The notes: a model not told the origin generated them from the letters alone. Shown: positions 44,339-53,463, counted from the first letter of the stretch. The stretch: DNA of 64,000 bases from Anaerolineales bacterium (GCA_030834895.1 JAUQXA010000059.1:186001-250000); one strand, 5' to 3'. Numbers and translations are program-made.

Positions 44339-45661
44339 TTACTTCATTTCCTTCTCGGCCACGGTCAGCGACTCTTCGAGTATCTTCAAGCCTTCATCCA
44401 TCTCGGACTTGGTGATGCAAAGCGGAGGCGCAACACGAATCACGCTCTTGCCACATGACAGCATCAGCAGTCCGCGTTCGAAACCATTTTCAACAACCCG
44501 CTCGGTGAGTTCGCTCGCGGGTTCCTTCGTCTCGCGGTTCTTGACGAATTCCACACCGATCATCAAGCCCTTGCCGCGCACGTCGCCGATACTGGGATGG
44601 CGTGCCTTGATCTCTTCCAGCGCTTCAATTGCATACGAACCGACTTCGGCTGCATTCTTCAAGTATTCCTTTTCGATCAGTTCAAAGGTTGCCAAAGATG
44701 CCGCGCACGAAATGGGATTCCCGCCGTAGGTGTTGCCGTGCGTGCCAGGCGCCCAATCCATCACCGACTTGCGCGCAACGCACGCGCCAAGCGGCATGCC
44801 GGAAGCAATGCCCTTTGCGGCGGTGAACATATCGGGTTCGACGCCGAAATGTTCTATCGCCCACCACTTGCCGGTGCGTCCCATGCCGCATTGCACCTCA
44901 TCGAGGATCATCAGGATGCCGTGCTTGTCGCACAACTTCCGCAGGGCGGGATAGAACCCATCAGGCGGGACAATGTATCCGCCTTCGCCTTGAATTGTTT
45001 CCACCAGAATCCCCGCCACATCCTTGGGCGGTAAAATCTGACCGAGAATATCCTCCTCGATGTAGCGCACCACAGCTTCGCCATAATCCTCGCCCTTGCG
45101 TCGTTCCAGTGTTGGGCGGTAGGGATTTGGGAAGGGCGCATGGGTCACACCATTCATCAGCGGATAGAAGCCGCCATGATACTTTGCCTTGCTTGCGGTG
45201 AAGGTCACCGCGCCCATCGTGCGCCCGTGGAACGCGCCGGTGAAGCCGATGAAGTTGGAGCGTTTGGTGTGGTAACGCGCCAGTTTGATGGCAGTCTCCA
45301 CAGCCTCGGTTCCGGAGTTGGTCATGAAAGAAAGCGCGTCCTCCTTGAACGGAGCGACTTCATCCATCTTCTCGGCAAGCTTGATCCAATTCTCGTGATA
45401 GAAATCCGAAGAAATGTGGATGAACTTTTCCGCCTGTTCCTGGATTGCCTTCACCACCCTGGGATGGGAATATCCCGTCGACGTCACCGCAATCCCGCCC
45501 ATGAAATCCAAAAACCGATTGCCGTCCACGTCCCACACTTCACTGCCTTTGCCGTGATCCATCACAAACGGATAGCCGCGCGGATATGAGGGTGAGATCA
45601 CCTTGTTATCCCGCTCGATCATTGCCTGTGCCTTTGGTCCAGGTAGGTTGGGTATTTTCAT
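44339..45661 (-). CDS. Class III PLP-dependent aminotransferase
   Basis: 440 aa, cytoplasmic. PLP site: Lys283 in FTAAKGIASG forms the Schiff base, Asp254 in ILDEVQCGMGRTG contacts the ring nitrogen; NSGTEAVETAIKLAR binds the phosphate. The family covers acetylornithine, 4-aminobutyrate and related aminotransferases and some amino acid racemases. No arginine or GABA pathway genes are adjacent, so the substrate is open. ATG at 45661 has AAAGGAGC upstream. Confidence 0.9.
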   Translation of the reverse strand: MKIPNLPGPKAQAMIERDNKVISPSYPRGYPFVMDHGKGSEVWDVDGNRFLDFMGGIAVTSTGYSHPRVVKAIQEQAEKFIHISSDFYHENWIKLAEKMDEVAPFKEDALSFMTNSGTEAVETAIKLARYHTKRSNFIGFTGAFHGRTMGAVTFTASKAKYHGGFYPLMNGVTHAPFPNPYRPTLERRKGEDYGEAVVRYIEEDILGQILPPKDVAGILVETIQGEGGYIVPPDGFYPALRKLCDKHGILMILDEVQCGMGRTGKWWAIEHFGVEPDMFTAAKGIASGMPLGACVARKSVMDWAPGTHGNTYGGNPISCAASLATFELIEKEYLKNAAEVGSYAIEALEEIKARHPSIGDVRGKGLMIGVEFVKNRETKEPASELTERVVENGFERGLLMLSCGKSVIRVAPPLCITKSEMDEGLKILEESLTVAEKEMK

Positions 45662-45756
45662 ATTTGCTCCTTTATTTGTTTATCGGTGCGAAACACATTC
45701 TGAGAAAAATAATCCCCCACCAGGTGAGGGAAAAGAAACGGCGCTTTCACAAGGAT

Positions 45757-46695
45757 TTACGAATCCAACTTCAATTCCGCCAGCGCGCGTGCGCCGAGTA
45801 ATCCTGAGTCATCGCCGAGTTCCGCCCTGGCAATCACCAATCCCTCCAGGTAACGCGGATGGATGACATGCTCTTTCAAACTGACATCGAAAGAGTCGAA
45901 CAGCAGGGGACCGCTTTGTGAGACGCCGCCGCCGAAAACAACCACCGACGGGTTGAAGATGTGCAGGAAGTTTGCCACACCGATTCCCAGATACCTTCCC
46001 GCAATCTGATACGCCTCGATGGACAACGCATCGCCTTGTTTCGCCGCCTCGGAGATATCGCGTGCCGAATTTTTTTTACCCGCGCGGAGGGTTGATGCGC
46101 GCCCCGCCTTGAGCTGATCAGCCACGAAGCGTTCGATCCCAGTCCCGGAAGAGAACGACTCCAGATGTCCGCGTTGACCACAGCCGCAGACAGGACCATT
46201 CGTCTGCACAGTGGTGTGACCCAGTTCCGCCGCCAGACCATGCGATCCCTGCAAAAGGCGGTCATTGATAATCACACCGCCGCCCACACCGGTGCTGACA
46301 GTAAAATATAAAACGTTGTGATGTCCGCGTGCCGCGCCGAATTTCCATTCCGCCAACCCAGCAAGATTGGCGTCGTTGTCTAAAAAGGTTGGCACGCCAA
46401 AGTTCTTCATCAACCTGGCAGCAAAGGGGAAATCACGCCACTCCTTGATGTTAGGCGTGAACATGATGACGCCCGTTTTGGGATCGACAGGGCCGGGGAT
46501 GGATGCGCCGATGGCGTCCACCTTGCCATCGCGCGGCATGACGTCTTCGATCAATTTCAAAAGACGCCCGAAGGTATCGGGTTCGTTCGCGTTGGTTTTG
46601 ATGCGCTTTTGGGTAACCGCTTCGCGCTTGTCATCCTGATAAACGGCAGCGCGCAACTGGGTTCCGCCAATGTCGAGTGAAATAATCGTACGCAT
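45757..46695 (-). CDS. ROK family sugar kinase (glucokinase-like)
   Basis: 312 aa. ATP-binding start ISLDIGGTQLRAAVY, catalytic Asp in FLDNDANLAGLAEW, and the ROK zinc site GHTTVQTNGPVCGCGQRGHLE. There is no N-terminal winged helix, so it is a kinase and not a ROK repressor. Glucose or N-acetyl sugar phosphorylation is likely. It follows the aminotransferase in direction with a 95-base gap upstream of 45757. Confidence 0.9.
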   Translation of the reverse strand: MRTIISLDIGGTQLRAAVYQDDKREAVTQKRIKTNANEPDTFGRLLKLIEDVMPRDGKVDAIGASIPGPVDPKTGVIMFTPNIKEWRDFPFAARLMKNFGVPTFLDNDANLAGLAEWKFGAARGHHNVLYFTVSTGVGGGVIINDRLLQGSHGLAAELGHTTVQTNGPVCGCGQRGHLESFSSGTGIERFVADQLKAGRASTLRAGKKNSARDISEAAKQGDALSIEAYQIAGRYLGIGVANFLHIFNPSVVVFGGGVSQSGPLLFDSFDVSLKEHVIHPRYLEGLVIARAELGDDSGLLGARALAELKLDS

Positions 46696-46741
46696 GTCTT
46701 GATTATACCGCCACCACCCGTTGCCATTTTCAGATGTGGAT

Positions 46742-46822
46742 GTAAGTCACGCCCGAAATATGACTTACGGGTAACTCTTGTTATGTTACAAATTACGCTT
46801 ACCACAAAGCGCAATTTGTAAC
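46742..46822. repeat. Two hairpins between divergent ROK and GMC genes
   Basis: GTAAGTCA (46742-46749) pairs with TGACTTAC (46761-46768). Then GTTACAAATTACGCTT (46785-46800) pairs with AAGCGCAATTTGTAAC (46807-46822) with one mismatch. They occupy the shared promoter region and may be operators or a repeat. Confidence 0.6.
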
Positions 46823-46867
46823 CGTAATGGGTATAATCGCGCCAACTTGCCAGTGGAGAATCAAGCC

Positions 46868-48487
46868 ATGACCAAAGTTTACGATTATGTCATCATCGGA
46901 AGCGGATTTGGAGGAAGTGTGTCAGCCATGCGTCTGGCTGAAAAAGGTTACTCGGTGCTCGTCCTCGAAAAGGGTAAACGCTTTGCCGACCAGGACTTTG
47001 CCAAATCCAACTGGCAGTTTTGGAAATATCTCTGGCTGCCAGCCTTGCGCGCGCACGGCATTTTGCAGATCAGCATCCTCAAGGGTGTGATGGTCCTGCA
47101 CGGGGCGGGACTGGGCGGCGGGAGTCTGGGTTACGCCAACGTGCTGGAAGTCCCAATCGAAGAGACGTTTGCCACCTCGGCGTGGAATCAAAACATGAAA
47201 TGGGGTGAGGTTCTTAAGGAACACTATGCCACCGCACAAAAAATGCTTGGCGCGGCGCGCAATCCCAAATTGTGGAAGGCGGATGAACTGCTCAAGCAAT
47301 TTGCGGATGAACGCGGCATGGGACATACCTTCCGCGCAACGGATGTGGGCGCGTACTTCGGCGAAGCTGGTGTGACCGTGCCCGACCCATACTTCGGCGG
47401 TGAAGGTCCAGACCGGGCAGGATGCAAACACTGCGGCGGTTGCATGGTGGGATGTCGTTACAATGCGAAAAACACGCTTCCCAAAAACTATTTGTATTTT
47501 GCCGAGAAGATGGGGACGGAAGTCATTTCGGAAGCAGAGGTAACTGACGTCAGACCGTTGACGGTGGACGATGGACGGTCTACGGTCAATGGTCAACGGT
47601 CCAATGCTCGCTACGCCATCACCTACCACGACTCCTCCAAGCTTTTCAAGCAGACGCAAACCGTCCAGGCTGAAAACGTCATCTTTTCGGCGGGTGTGAT
47701 GGGGACGATGAAGCTGTTGCTGAACCTGCGCGACGTAAAAGGTTCGCTGCCAAAATTGTCGCCGCGACTTGGTCAGATGGTCAGGACCAACTCCGAGGCG
47801 CTGCTGGGAAGCGTGGCACGCAAGTCGGATGTCAACTACTCCGAAGGCGTTGCCATTTCCTCCATCTACAACCATGACGAGATTACACGCATCGAGCCTG
47901 TCCGCTATCCCGATGGTTCCTCGCTGATGCGTTTCCTCGCCGCCCCGTTGATCGACACGGATGTCAGTGTGCCGCTACGGCTGCTGAAATTCCTCTGGTG
48001 GTCGCTCACCCACCCACTCGATTTTTTGAAGGCGCTGGTCTTGCCGGGATGGGCGCACAACGTCACCATTTTGCTGGTCATGCAGCACGCGGACAATCGA
48101 ATGCGCTTCCGCATCGGACGCAGTTTGTTTACGCTCTTCCGCGCTGGCATGGTCGCGGACGAGGAACCGGGTTACAAGATCCAAGCGCAGGTGGAAGGAT
48201 CCCATGAAGTCACACGTGAGTTTGCGAAACGCACGAACGGTGTGGCGCTCGGCTCGATTGGCGAAAACCTGCTAGGGCTACCGACCACCGCTCACATTTT
48301 GGGCGGCGCGCCGATTGGAAAGAACGCTGAAGAAGGCGTGGTAGACGAAAATTTCCAAACCCACAACTACGAAGGTTTGTTCATTGTTGACGGCTCGATC
48401 ATGCCAGCCAACCCTGGCGTCAATCCGTCGCTGACGATTACCGCGCTGGCTGAATACGCGATGAGCAAGATCGGGAATAAAAAGTAA
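46868..48487 (+). CDS. GMC-type FAD oxidoreductase (cholesterol-oxidase-like)
   Basis: 539 aa from the ATG at 46868; the longer frame upstream crosses the hairpins. FAD site VIIGSGFGGSVSAMRLAEKG, then GAGLGGGSLGYANV. A Cys-rich stretch CKHCGGCMVGC (about 190) is typical of the bacterial cholesterol-oxidase-like branch with a possible Fe-S or zinc site. C-terminal GMC signature LFIVDGSIMPANPGVNPSLTITALAEY. It oxidises an alcohol, perhaps a sterol or lipid; substrate unknown. Residues about 230-246 come from an inserted DNA repeat in frame (see 47555). Confidence 0.88.
   Translation: MTKVYDYVIIGSGFGGSVSAMRLAEKGYSVLVLEKGKRFADQDFAKSNWQFWKYLWLPALRAHGILQISILKGVMVLHGAGLGGGSLGYANVLEVPIEETFATSAWNQNMKWGEVLKEHYATAQKMLGAARNPKLWKADELLKQFADERGMGHTFRATDVGAYFGEAGVTVPDPYFGGEGPDRAGCKHCGGCMVGCRYNAKNTLPKNYLYFAEKMGTEVISEAEVTDVRPLTVDDGRSTVNGQRSNARYAITYHDSSKLFKQTQTVQAENVIFSAGVMGTMKLLLNLRDVKGSLPKLSPRLGQMVRTNSEALLGSVARKSDVNYSEGVAISSIYNHDEITRIEPVRYPDGSSLMRFLAAPLIDTDVSVPLRLLKFLWWSLTHPLDFLKALVLPGWAHNVTILLVMQHADNRMRFRIGRSLFTLFRAGMVADEEPGYKIQAQVEGSHEVTREFAKRTNGVALGSIGENLLGLPTTAHILGGAPIGKNAEEGVVDENFQTHNYEGLFIVDGSIMPANPGVNPSLTITALAEYAMSKIGNKK
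47555..47602. repeat. ACGGTC-type repeat inside the GMC gene
   Basis: About 48 bases made of iterations of GACGGTGGACGATGG, ACGGTCTACGGTC and GGTCAACGGTCC. It keeps the frame, giving the odd stretch PLTVDDGRSTVNGQRSN. Confidence 0.6.
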
Positions 48488-48530
48488 TCAGTGAAAAGTG
48501 GTCAGCAACCAGAGATCAGTAATCATGAAG

Positions 48531-48935
48531 TCATTTGCGCACAAGGTTGACGACCGAAGCGCCGTCGACAGAGGTGATGGTCAAAGCGCCTTCATTGAGT
48601 TGAATTTGTAAAGCAAGGTTATCGGAAAATACACCGAGCACTTCCTGCTCCTGCATCGAGGTTTCTTCGCAATACATCAAGGTGGACACGATTCCTCTGA
48701 AAGTGATTTGGTCGTTGCTCAATTCATAATTTCCGCCGAAGCTGTTGCAGCCGACATTTCCATTGAGTTTGCCGTTCTCGAATTGGATGGAGGTGTCCGC
48801 GCCGAGTAGGGCGGGTGTCAGGTTGGCAGTATCGCCGTAGGAGACCAGTTTCCAATCACCGCTGATATCTGGCTTTGCGGGGGAACAAGCGGCAAGAGCA
48901 AGAAGGAAAAGAACGGTCAAAAGCAAATTCTTCAT
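48531..48935 (-). CDS. META-domain lipoprotein (HslJ-like)
   Basis: 134 aa. Lipobox LAAC within the first 20 residues. A META domain follows, with ISGDWKLVSYG, GNVGCNSFGGNYEL and the Cys pair in STLMYCEETSMQEQE, where the two cysteines may form a disulfide. Such proteins are small outer-facing lipoproteins linked to stress or motility in some species; the function here is unknown. Convergent with the GMC gene. Confidence 0.88.
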   Translation of the reverse strand: MKNLLLTVLFLLALAACSPAKPDISGDWKLVSYGDTANLTPALLGADTSIQFENGKLNGNVGCNSFGGNYELSNDQITFRGIVSTLMYCEETSMQEQEVLGVFSDNLALQIQLNEGALTITSVDGASVVNLVRK

Positions 48936-48996
48936 TTTTACCTCGGCGAAATATTTTGCTTGTTTGACGCCGCATCACCCAAAAATGTTCCCGATG

Positions 48997-50400
48997 TCAG
49001 AATTGGAAGTAAATAAAGGGGGAGGAATTAACGGGCGCAAAAAAGAAAATGATTAGAATTTCCAGCAGGAGGAAAGCCAGCGCGTACGGTTGTTTAATTT
49101 TAAGCATGGGCCAGCGCCACTCGAAGCGGCGAAAAAGCCACCCACCTACAACTACGAGAGGAACCGCAAACAAAGTCCAAGCGGAATACCATTCGATGTT
49201 GTATTGCATTTTGACAAACAGCAATTTCTCGAAAATCAAAAGCGTGGTACGCCAGTCCGGCGAGCGAAAGGGAATCCAGGTTATCGTCAGAAGGAGGAAG
49301 ATCAAAAAGGACCTGAGCCAGGCTTTCGCCGAAGTCCAGGGGTGCTGGACGGGTTTTGCCCAATCGAAAACTCTTTCCACGGCGAGGTAAACGCCGTGCA
49401 TGCCACCCCAAAAGATGAAGTTCCAGTTTGCCCCATGCCACAAACCGCTGAGAATAAAAACGATCAGAATATTCCCCGCCTGACCAAGCCACTTGATGCG
49501 TCGTCTTTCGAGCGGAAAGAAAATATAATCGCGAAACCAACTGGAAAGAGAGATATGCCAACGGTTCCAGAATTCGGTGATGGACTGGGAGGTATAGGGC
49601 AGATTGAAGTTCAGGGGCAGGTCGAAGCCGAGCATTCTGCCAACGCCGCGCGCCATGTCGGTGTATCCCCAAAAATCATAGAGGATTTGAACTGAATATG
49701 CAAACACAGCCAGCCAAACTGAGAGCGGGGAAAAGACACTGGGGGCGTTGTACACCTGAGTCACCGCCAGGGCAAGGTTATCGGCAACGACTATCTTCTT
49801 CAACATGCCACGCAAAACCAACTGTATCCCCTCGAACAGATTGTCGAAGTTGAGGAGAATGCCCCGCTCCAATTGCGGCAGGAAGCCCTTTGCCCGCATG
49901 ATGGGACCCGCCACCAGGCGCGGGAAGAACGTAACAAAGACAGCGTAATCCAAAAGGGAATTTGCAGGCTTTACCGTTCCCTTGTAAACATCGAGCACAT
50001 AACTGAGCGCCTCGAAGGTATAAAACGAAATGCCGATGGGAAGGATGATTTCCAGTGCACCCACTTGCCAGCCCAGGGGGGACACGACCCAATTGAATGT
50101 ATCGAGAAAAAAATTAGAATATTTGAAAACCCCCAGAATTGCCAAATGACCTACAATGCTAAACCAAAGCAATGCATTTCGTTTCTTTAGATCATGGGAC
50201 GCAAGCATGAGATGTGAGGCATAATAACCAAGCAGGACAACCGTCCCTAGAAGCCCCAAAAAGCGCCAATCCCACCAGGCATAGAATACACAACTGGCAA
50301 GAAGTAAAATCCACTTTCGGATTAGGGGGTATTTGAAGATGACAAGAGTCCCCAGCAGCCCTAGCAGGAGAATCAAAAACTCGAATGAAATGAAATTCAT
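48997..50400 (-). CDS. MBOAT family membrane O-acyltransferase (AlgI-like)
   Basis: 467 aa with about ten hydrophobic helices. MBOAT signatures: HISLSSWFRDYIFFPL near 285 and the conserved His regions GLWHGANWNFIFWGGMHGVYL near 325-345. It moves acyl groups, usually acetyl, across the membrane onto an extracellular polysaccharide or wall polymer. The upstream gene (SGNH protein) overlaps its start by four bases, the layout of AlgI/AlgX, PatA/PatB and DltB/DltD-type pairs. No polysaccharide synthase is in the window. Confidence 0.93.
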   Translation of the reverse strand: MNFISFEFLILLLGLLGTLVIFKYPLIRKWILLLASCVFYAWWDWRFLGLLGTVVLLGYYASHLMLASHDLKKRNALLWFSIVGHLAILGVFKYSNFFLDTFNWVVSPLGWQVGALEIILPIGISFYTFEALSYVLDVYKGTVKPANSLLDYAVFVTFFPRLVAGPIMRAKGFLPQLERGILLNFDNLFEGIQLVLRGMLKKIVVADNLALAVTQVYNAPSVFSPLSVWLAVFAYSVQILYDFWGYTDMARGVGRMLGFDLPLNFNLPYTSQSITEFWNRWHISLSSWFRDYIFFPLERRRIKWLGQAGNILIVFILSGLWHGANWNFIFWGGMHGVYLAVERVFDWAKPVQHPWTSAKAWLRSFLIFLLLTITWIPFRSPDWRTTLLIFEKLLFVKMQYNIEWYSAWTLFAVPLVVVGGWLFRRFEWRWPMLKIKQPYALAFLLLEILIIFFFAPVNSSPFIYFQF

Positions 50401-51701
50401 TTCAATACCTGTCCGATGGCTTGCGCCAGCAACTCACCCACAATTTGATTCCCGTCCTGGTTCAAGTGTCCCGACCCCGGTGTGCTGTTGAAAAATCCGC
50501 GCGGCAGGCGTCCAGCCATTGTAAGATTTTGAAATTCGGGCAGGGGATCAACCACGGTCACTTCGGGATAGCGTTTCATAAATTCCATCAATCGTTCATG
50601 CGCGGGGTCGGTCATTTCGATTTCATTCCCTGATATGTAAGGCGCTGAAGGAAGAAAAACCACAATGAGCGGAACGCCTTCGCTTGCCCGCAGTAAAAGT
50701 TTCAATTGCCGGTCCGCAAGCGCGAGGTCAAAAACGCCGACATCCACGTTTTGTTCTTCGCCGGGAACTGTGGGAAGTCTCTGCAAGTTGACCGTCCCGG
50801 TGGAAGGGTTTCCGCCTGCCGGGATATTTTGATCCCGTCCGGAAGAATTCCGCATCAAGTACCATCGTTGATATCCCAATTCCCCGATTTGAAAACCAAA
50901 CCGATACTTCCTCCTCGCTTTTTGGATAAAACCAGCGGAGAGATCATACGTCTGAGCCAAATCAAGTTCATGGTCGTCTCCAATGACAAAATAATTGAAT
51001 TGGCCCTCCTGAAAGGATTCAATGAAGTCGCTTGTGGTCAGCTGGACGACAATTGCTCTGGGGCGATATATATCCCGATACGGCGGAATCCAACTGACGT
51101 AATCCGCCATGGCAAGCCCACTGCGACCAAGGTTGTGAAGGTCCGCATCGTAACCGTCGCGGCGCAGAAGCGTTTCGGCAACAGAGGTGAACTTTTGATT
51201 ATCAGGGACCTGCAAACATTCGGTCTGTGAATCGCCGAGGACAATCACATTGTTATCCTTTTTGTTATCGTGAAAAGGCGTTTGGAGCGCGCCCCATTTG
51301 TCGTACCGTGTCAATCCATACCCCTCCTTGCCCCACAGTATAAAGGTATGCACGCCGGGAATGTCGCCCGCCCAGTTCGTCACATCACGGCGCAAGGGGG
51401 GGCTGTAAACAGTTACCCGCAACGTGAGTTCGACCGCAAACAAAGCCAACAAGCACCATAGCGGCGCCTGGACAAGATAACGGGAAGTTGTTTCAATTTT
51501 TTCCGGGGACGCCGGTTTTTTTATCCGCTTAATGCTAAAGTAAATCCCCAGAATAACCAGCATTCCCCCCGCTGCCAACGTCAAAATTTGTTTCGTTTGC
51601 CAGTTTCCCTCCTGACTATCTAAAATTGCAGACCACAAAAACCAGGCTCCCGCCAGCAAAAGTTCCCAACAAAGGATGAATGACCAAACCCGACGCTTCA
51701 C
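50397..51701 (-). CDS. Membrane-anchored SGNH-fold (AlgX/DltD-like) acyltransferase partner
   Basis: 434 aa. Two or three N-terminal hydrophobic helices (about 5-100) anchor it; the rest faces outside. The SGNH nucleophile motif is VIVLGDSQTE near 155, and the late HLNQDGN (about 415) fits the Asp/His block. It should take the acyl group supplied by the MBOAT protein and place it on the polymer. The ATGA overlap with the MBOAT gene supports one functional unit. Confidence 0.85.
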   Translation of the reverse strand: MKRRVWSFILCWELLLAGAWFLWSAILDSQEGNWQTKQILTLAAGGMLVILGIYFSIKRIKKPASPEKIETTSRYLVQAPLWCLLALFAVELTLRVTVYSPPLRRDVTNWAGDIPGVHTFILWGKEGYGLTRYDKWGALQTPFHDNKKDNNVIVLGDSQTECLQVPDNQKFTSVAETLLRRDGYDADLHNLGRSGLAMADYVSWIPPYRDIYRPRAIVVQLTTSDFIESFQEGQFNYFVIGDDHELDLAQTYDLSAGFIQKARRKYRFGFQIGELGYQRWYLMRNSSGRDQNIPAGGNPSTGTVNLQRLPTVPGEEQNVDVGVFDLALADRQLKLLLRASEGVPLIVVFLPSAPYISGNEIEMTDPAHERLMEFMKRYPEVTVVDPLPEFQNLTMAGRLPRGFFNSTPGSGHLNQDGNQIVGELLAQAIGQVLK

Positions 51702-51784
51702 TCAAAAGATACCTTTCCCAGACTGCCAATGTTTTGTCAAAACAAACCTGCGGACATAACCTGTCGGGCGATTATACCTTACCC

Positions 51785-51815
51785 GCTCTTTCGGGAATTT
51801 GACTCCCGAAAGAGC
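51785..51815. terminator. Hairpin downstream of the MerR gene
   Basis: Perfect 12-bp arms GCTCTTTCGGGA (51785-51796) and TCCCGAAAGAGC (51804-51815). T-run is absent on the minus strand, so termination may be weak. Confidence 0.6.
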
Positions 51816-51825
51816 GCTTTCATCC

Positions 51826-52575
51826 TTACGACTTCCTTTTTGTATTTACGTACACTGTCACCGCCTCGCGCATGAACGCGGCGAGTTTCGGGTGCATGTC
51901 GTCGAAGTTGGCTTTGAACTTTGGGTCGTCGTTGTACATCCTCGCAAGCCCAAGCAATTGATCAAGGTTCGGCGTCCAGAAGTAATCCATGTGACGACGC
52001 CAGCGCTCGACGATCCCCTGCACCTCCGGGCTGGATGCGCCCTTCGGCATGGCAGCGATCATGTCGAGATAGATCTGGCTGCCCTCTGCAAGGATTGCAT
52101 CCTTCTTTTCCTTCGAGTACGCCTTCCACTTGCGATTGGACTCGCGCACTGTTTCGGGGTCGTACATCTGCTCGGCTTCCTGCGCCAACTTATCCTGTTC
52201 CTCTTCGCTAAAGCCTTTGAATAAGCTTTTCTGATTCATGAGTTTTTCTCCTTTAATATGTCGAATGGTATTGTCCACGGTGACAAGCAGTTGGCCGAGT
52301 CGCGCCGCCTTTTTTTGCAGCGCCTCACGGTGACTTTGTAACGTAGCCAGCAGGTCAAAATCACGGCGTCCCATGATCTTCCTGATCTCTTCGAGCGGCA
52401 TGTCCAGCTCGCGGTAGAACAGAATCTGCTGCAACTTCAACAGCGCCTCCTCCCCGTAGTAGCGATAGCCATTCTCGCCGATCCGAGATGGCTTGAGGAG
52501 ACCGATGTCGTCGTAGTGATGCAGGGTGCGCGGGGTCACGCCCGCCAGTTTGGAGAGCTGCTTGACTGTGAACAT
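51826..52575 (-). CDS. MerR family regulator with TipAS ligand domain
   Basis: 249 aa. N-terminal MerR winged helix begins MFTVKQLSKLAGVTPRTLHHYDDIGLLKPSR; a dimer helix follows (about 75-120). The C-terminal TipAS domain (about 130-245) has the helical pattern of TipA, Mta and SkgA, which bind antibiotics or other amphipathic molecules. MerR activators twist promoters with long spacers; exactly such a promoter lies in front of this gene, so it should control itself. No drug pump is adjacent. Confidence 0.92.
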   Translation of the reverse strand: MFTVKQLSKLAGVTPRTLHHYDDIGLLKPSRIGENGYRYYGEEALLKLQQILFYRELDMPLEEIRKIMGRRDFDLLATLQSHREALQKKAARLGQLLVTVDNTIRHIKGEKLMNQKSLFKGFSEEEQDKLAQEAEQMYDPETVRESNRKWKAYSKEKKDAILAEGSQIYLDMIAAMPKGASSPEVQGIVERWRRHMDYFWTPNLDQLLGLARMYNDDPKFKANFDDMHPKLAAFMREAVTVYVNTKRKS

Positions 52576-52581
52576 GGGGCA

Positions 52582-52612
52582 ACTATAAACCCTAACGTTA
52601 CGTTAATGTCAA
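52582..52612 (-). promoter_or_regulatory. MerR-type promoter with 19-bp spacer
   Basis: On the minus strand TTGACA (52612-52607), a 19-base spacer containing the dyad TAACG-TAA-CGTTA, and TATAGT (52587-52582). The -10 ends seven bases before the ATG at 52575, so the predicted mRNA starts at or within a base of the start codon. Confidence 0.8.
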
Positions 52613-52618
52613 GGGGGA

Positions 52619-52707
52619 ATGTCATTGCGAGAAGCCAGAGCGGCGAAGCAATCTCCCCTTGATAAGAGATTGCTTCGTCGGAAAGAGCGTCCTCCTCGCA
52701 ACGACAT
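52619..52707. repeat. Dispersed inverted repeat, GTCATTGCGAG type
   Basis: ATGTCATTGCGAG (52619-52631) faces CTCGCAACGACAT (52695-52707); inner GAAGCAATCTC / GAGATTGCTTC is perfect. It sits between divergent genes. Confidence 0.85.
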
Positions 52708-52731
52708 ATAAACTGTGGTTTAATCCCTGAC

Positions 52732-53379
52732 ATGAACATCCTTTATAAAGATGAACACCTGCTCGTGGTCAACAAGCCTGCCGGACTTTCCATTCTGCCC
52801 GAAGGCTGGGAACCTGACGCGCCGTACCTGGTTAAAATGCTGGAAGAAACTTACAGCAGGATTTGGGTCATCCATCGCATTGATAAAATCACCAGTGGAG
52901 TGGTAATCTTCGCGTTGACAGCGGATGCGCACCGCAGTTTGAACATTCAATTCGAGAAGCATCAGGTGGACAAAAAATATCATGCCATCGTCAACGGGTT
53001 GCCGAAGTGGGATGAAAAGGCGACGAAGTTTCCGCTGCGGGTCAACGTGGGGCACAAACACCGCACGATGGTGGATAACAAAAGCGGCGTCAAGTCTGAG
53101 ACGCATTTCAAGGTGCTGAAGCGCGGAAGGGAATTGTCCCTGCTCGAAGCCGTCCCGATGACTGGTCGTACACATCAGATCAGAGTCCATGCCTACGCGT
53201 TGGGATTTCCGCTTTTGGGAGATAACTTATATAGTGCCCCCGGAACAGACCTCATCGCCCGCCCTGCGCTCCACGCCTACTCGTTGACGGTCAATCATCC
53301 CGTCACGAATGAACGATTGACATTTACCGCACCATATCCTGAAGACTTCCAAGCCGCTTTATTTACTTTAAGCGCCTAA
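52732..53379 (+). CDS. RluA-family pseudouridine synthase
   Basis: 215 aa, short for the family because it lacks the N-terminal S4 domain. Start NILYKDEHLLVVNKPAGLS; catalytic Asp51 in HRIDKITSG, where the usual Leu-Asp is Ile-Asp; then MTGRTHQIRVHAYALGFPLLGD. It converts a uridine of tRNA or rRNA to pseudouridine; the absence of S4 resembles TruC/RluA. Substrate not deducible. Confidence 0.93.
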   Translation: MNILYKDEHLLVVNKPAGLSILPEGWEPDAPYLVKMLEETYSRIWVIHRIDKITSGVVIFALTADAHRSLNIQFEKHQVDKKYHAIVNGLPKWDEKATKFPLRVNVGHKHRTMVDNKSGVKSETHFKVLKRGRELSLLEAVPMTGRTHQIRVHAYALGFPLLGDNLYSAPGTDLIARPALHAYSLTVNHPVTNERLTFTAPYPEDFQAALFTLSA

Positions 53380-53398
53380 AACCCTGGCCAGGTTTTTT
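53378..53398 (+). terminator. Possible short terminator after the RluA gene
   Basis: AAAACCCTGG and CCAGGTTTTTT form a short near-perfect hairpin with T6. The loop would require fraying of the central pairs. Confidence 0.4.
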
Positions 53399-53463
53399 CC
53401 TTACAATGACATACTACTTGACCTGATGACACAATCTCTTTGATATACTTTTATGAAAGAGCC

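Noticed and set aside
48488..48530. Short direct words (ATCAGTGAAAAGTGGTCAG, AGATCAGTAATCA) after the GMC gene
   Set aside because: Too short and degenerate to call a repeat element with confidence.
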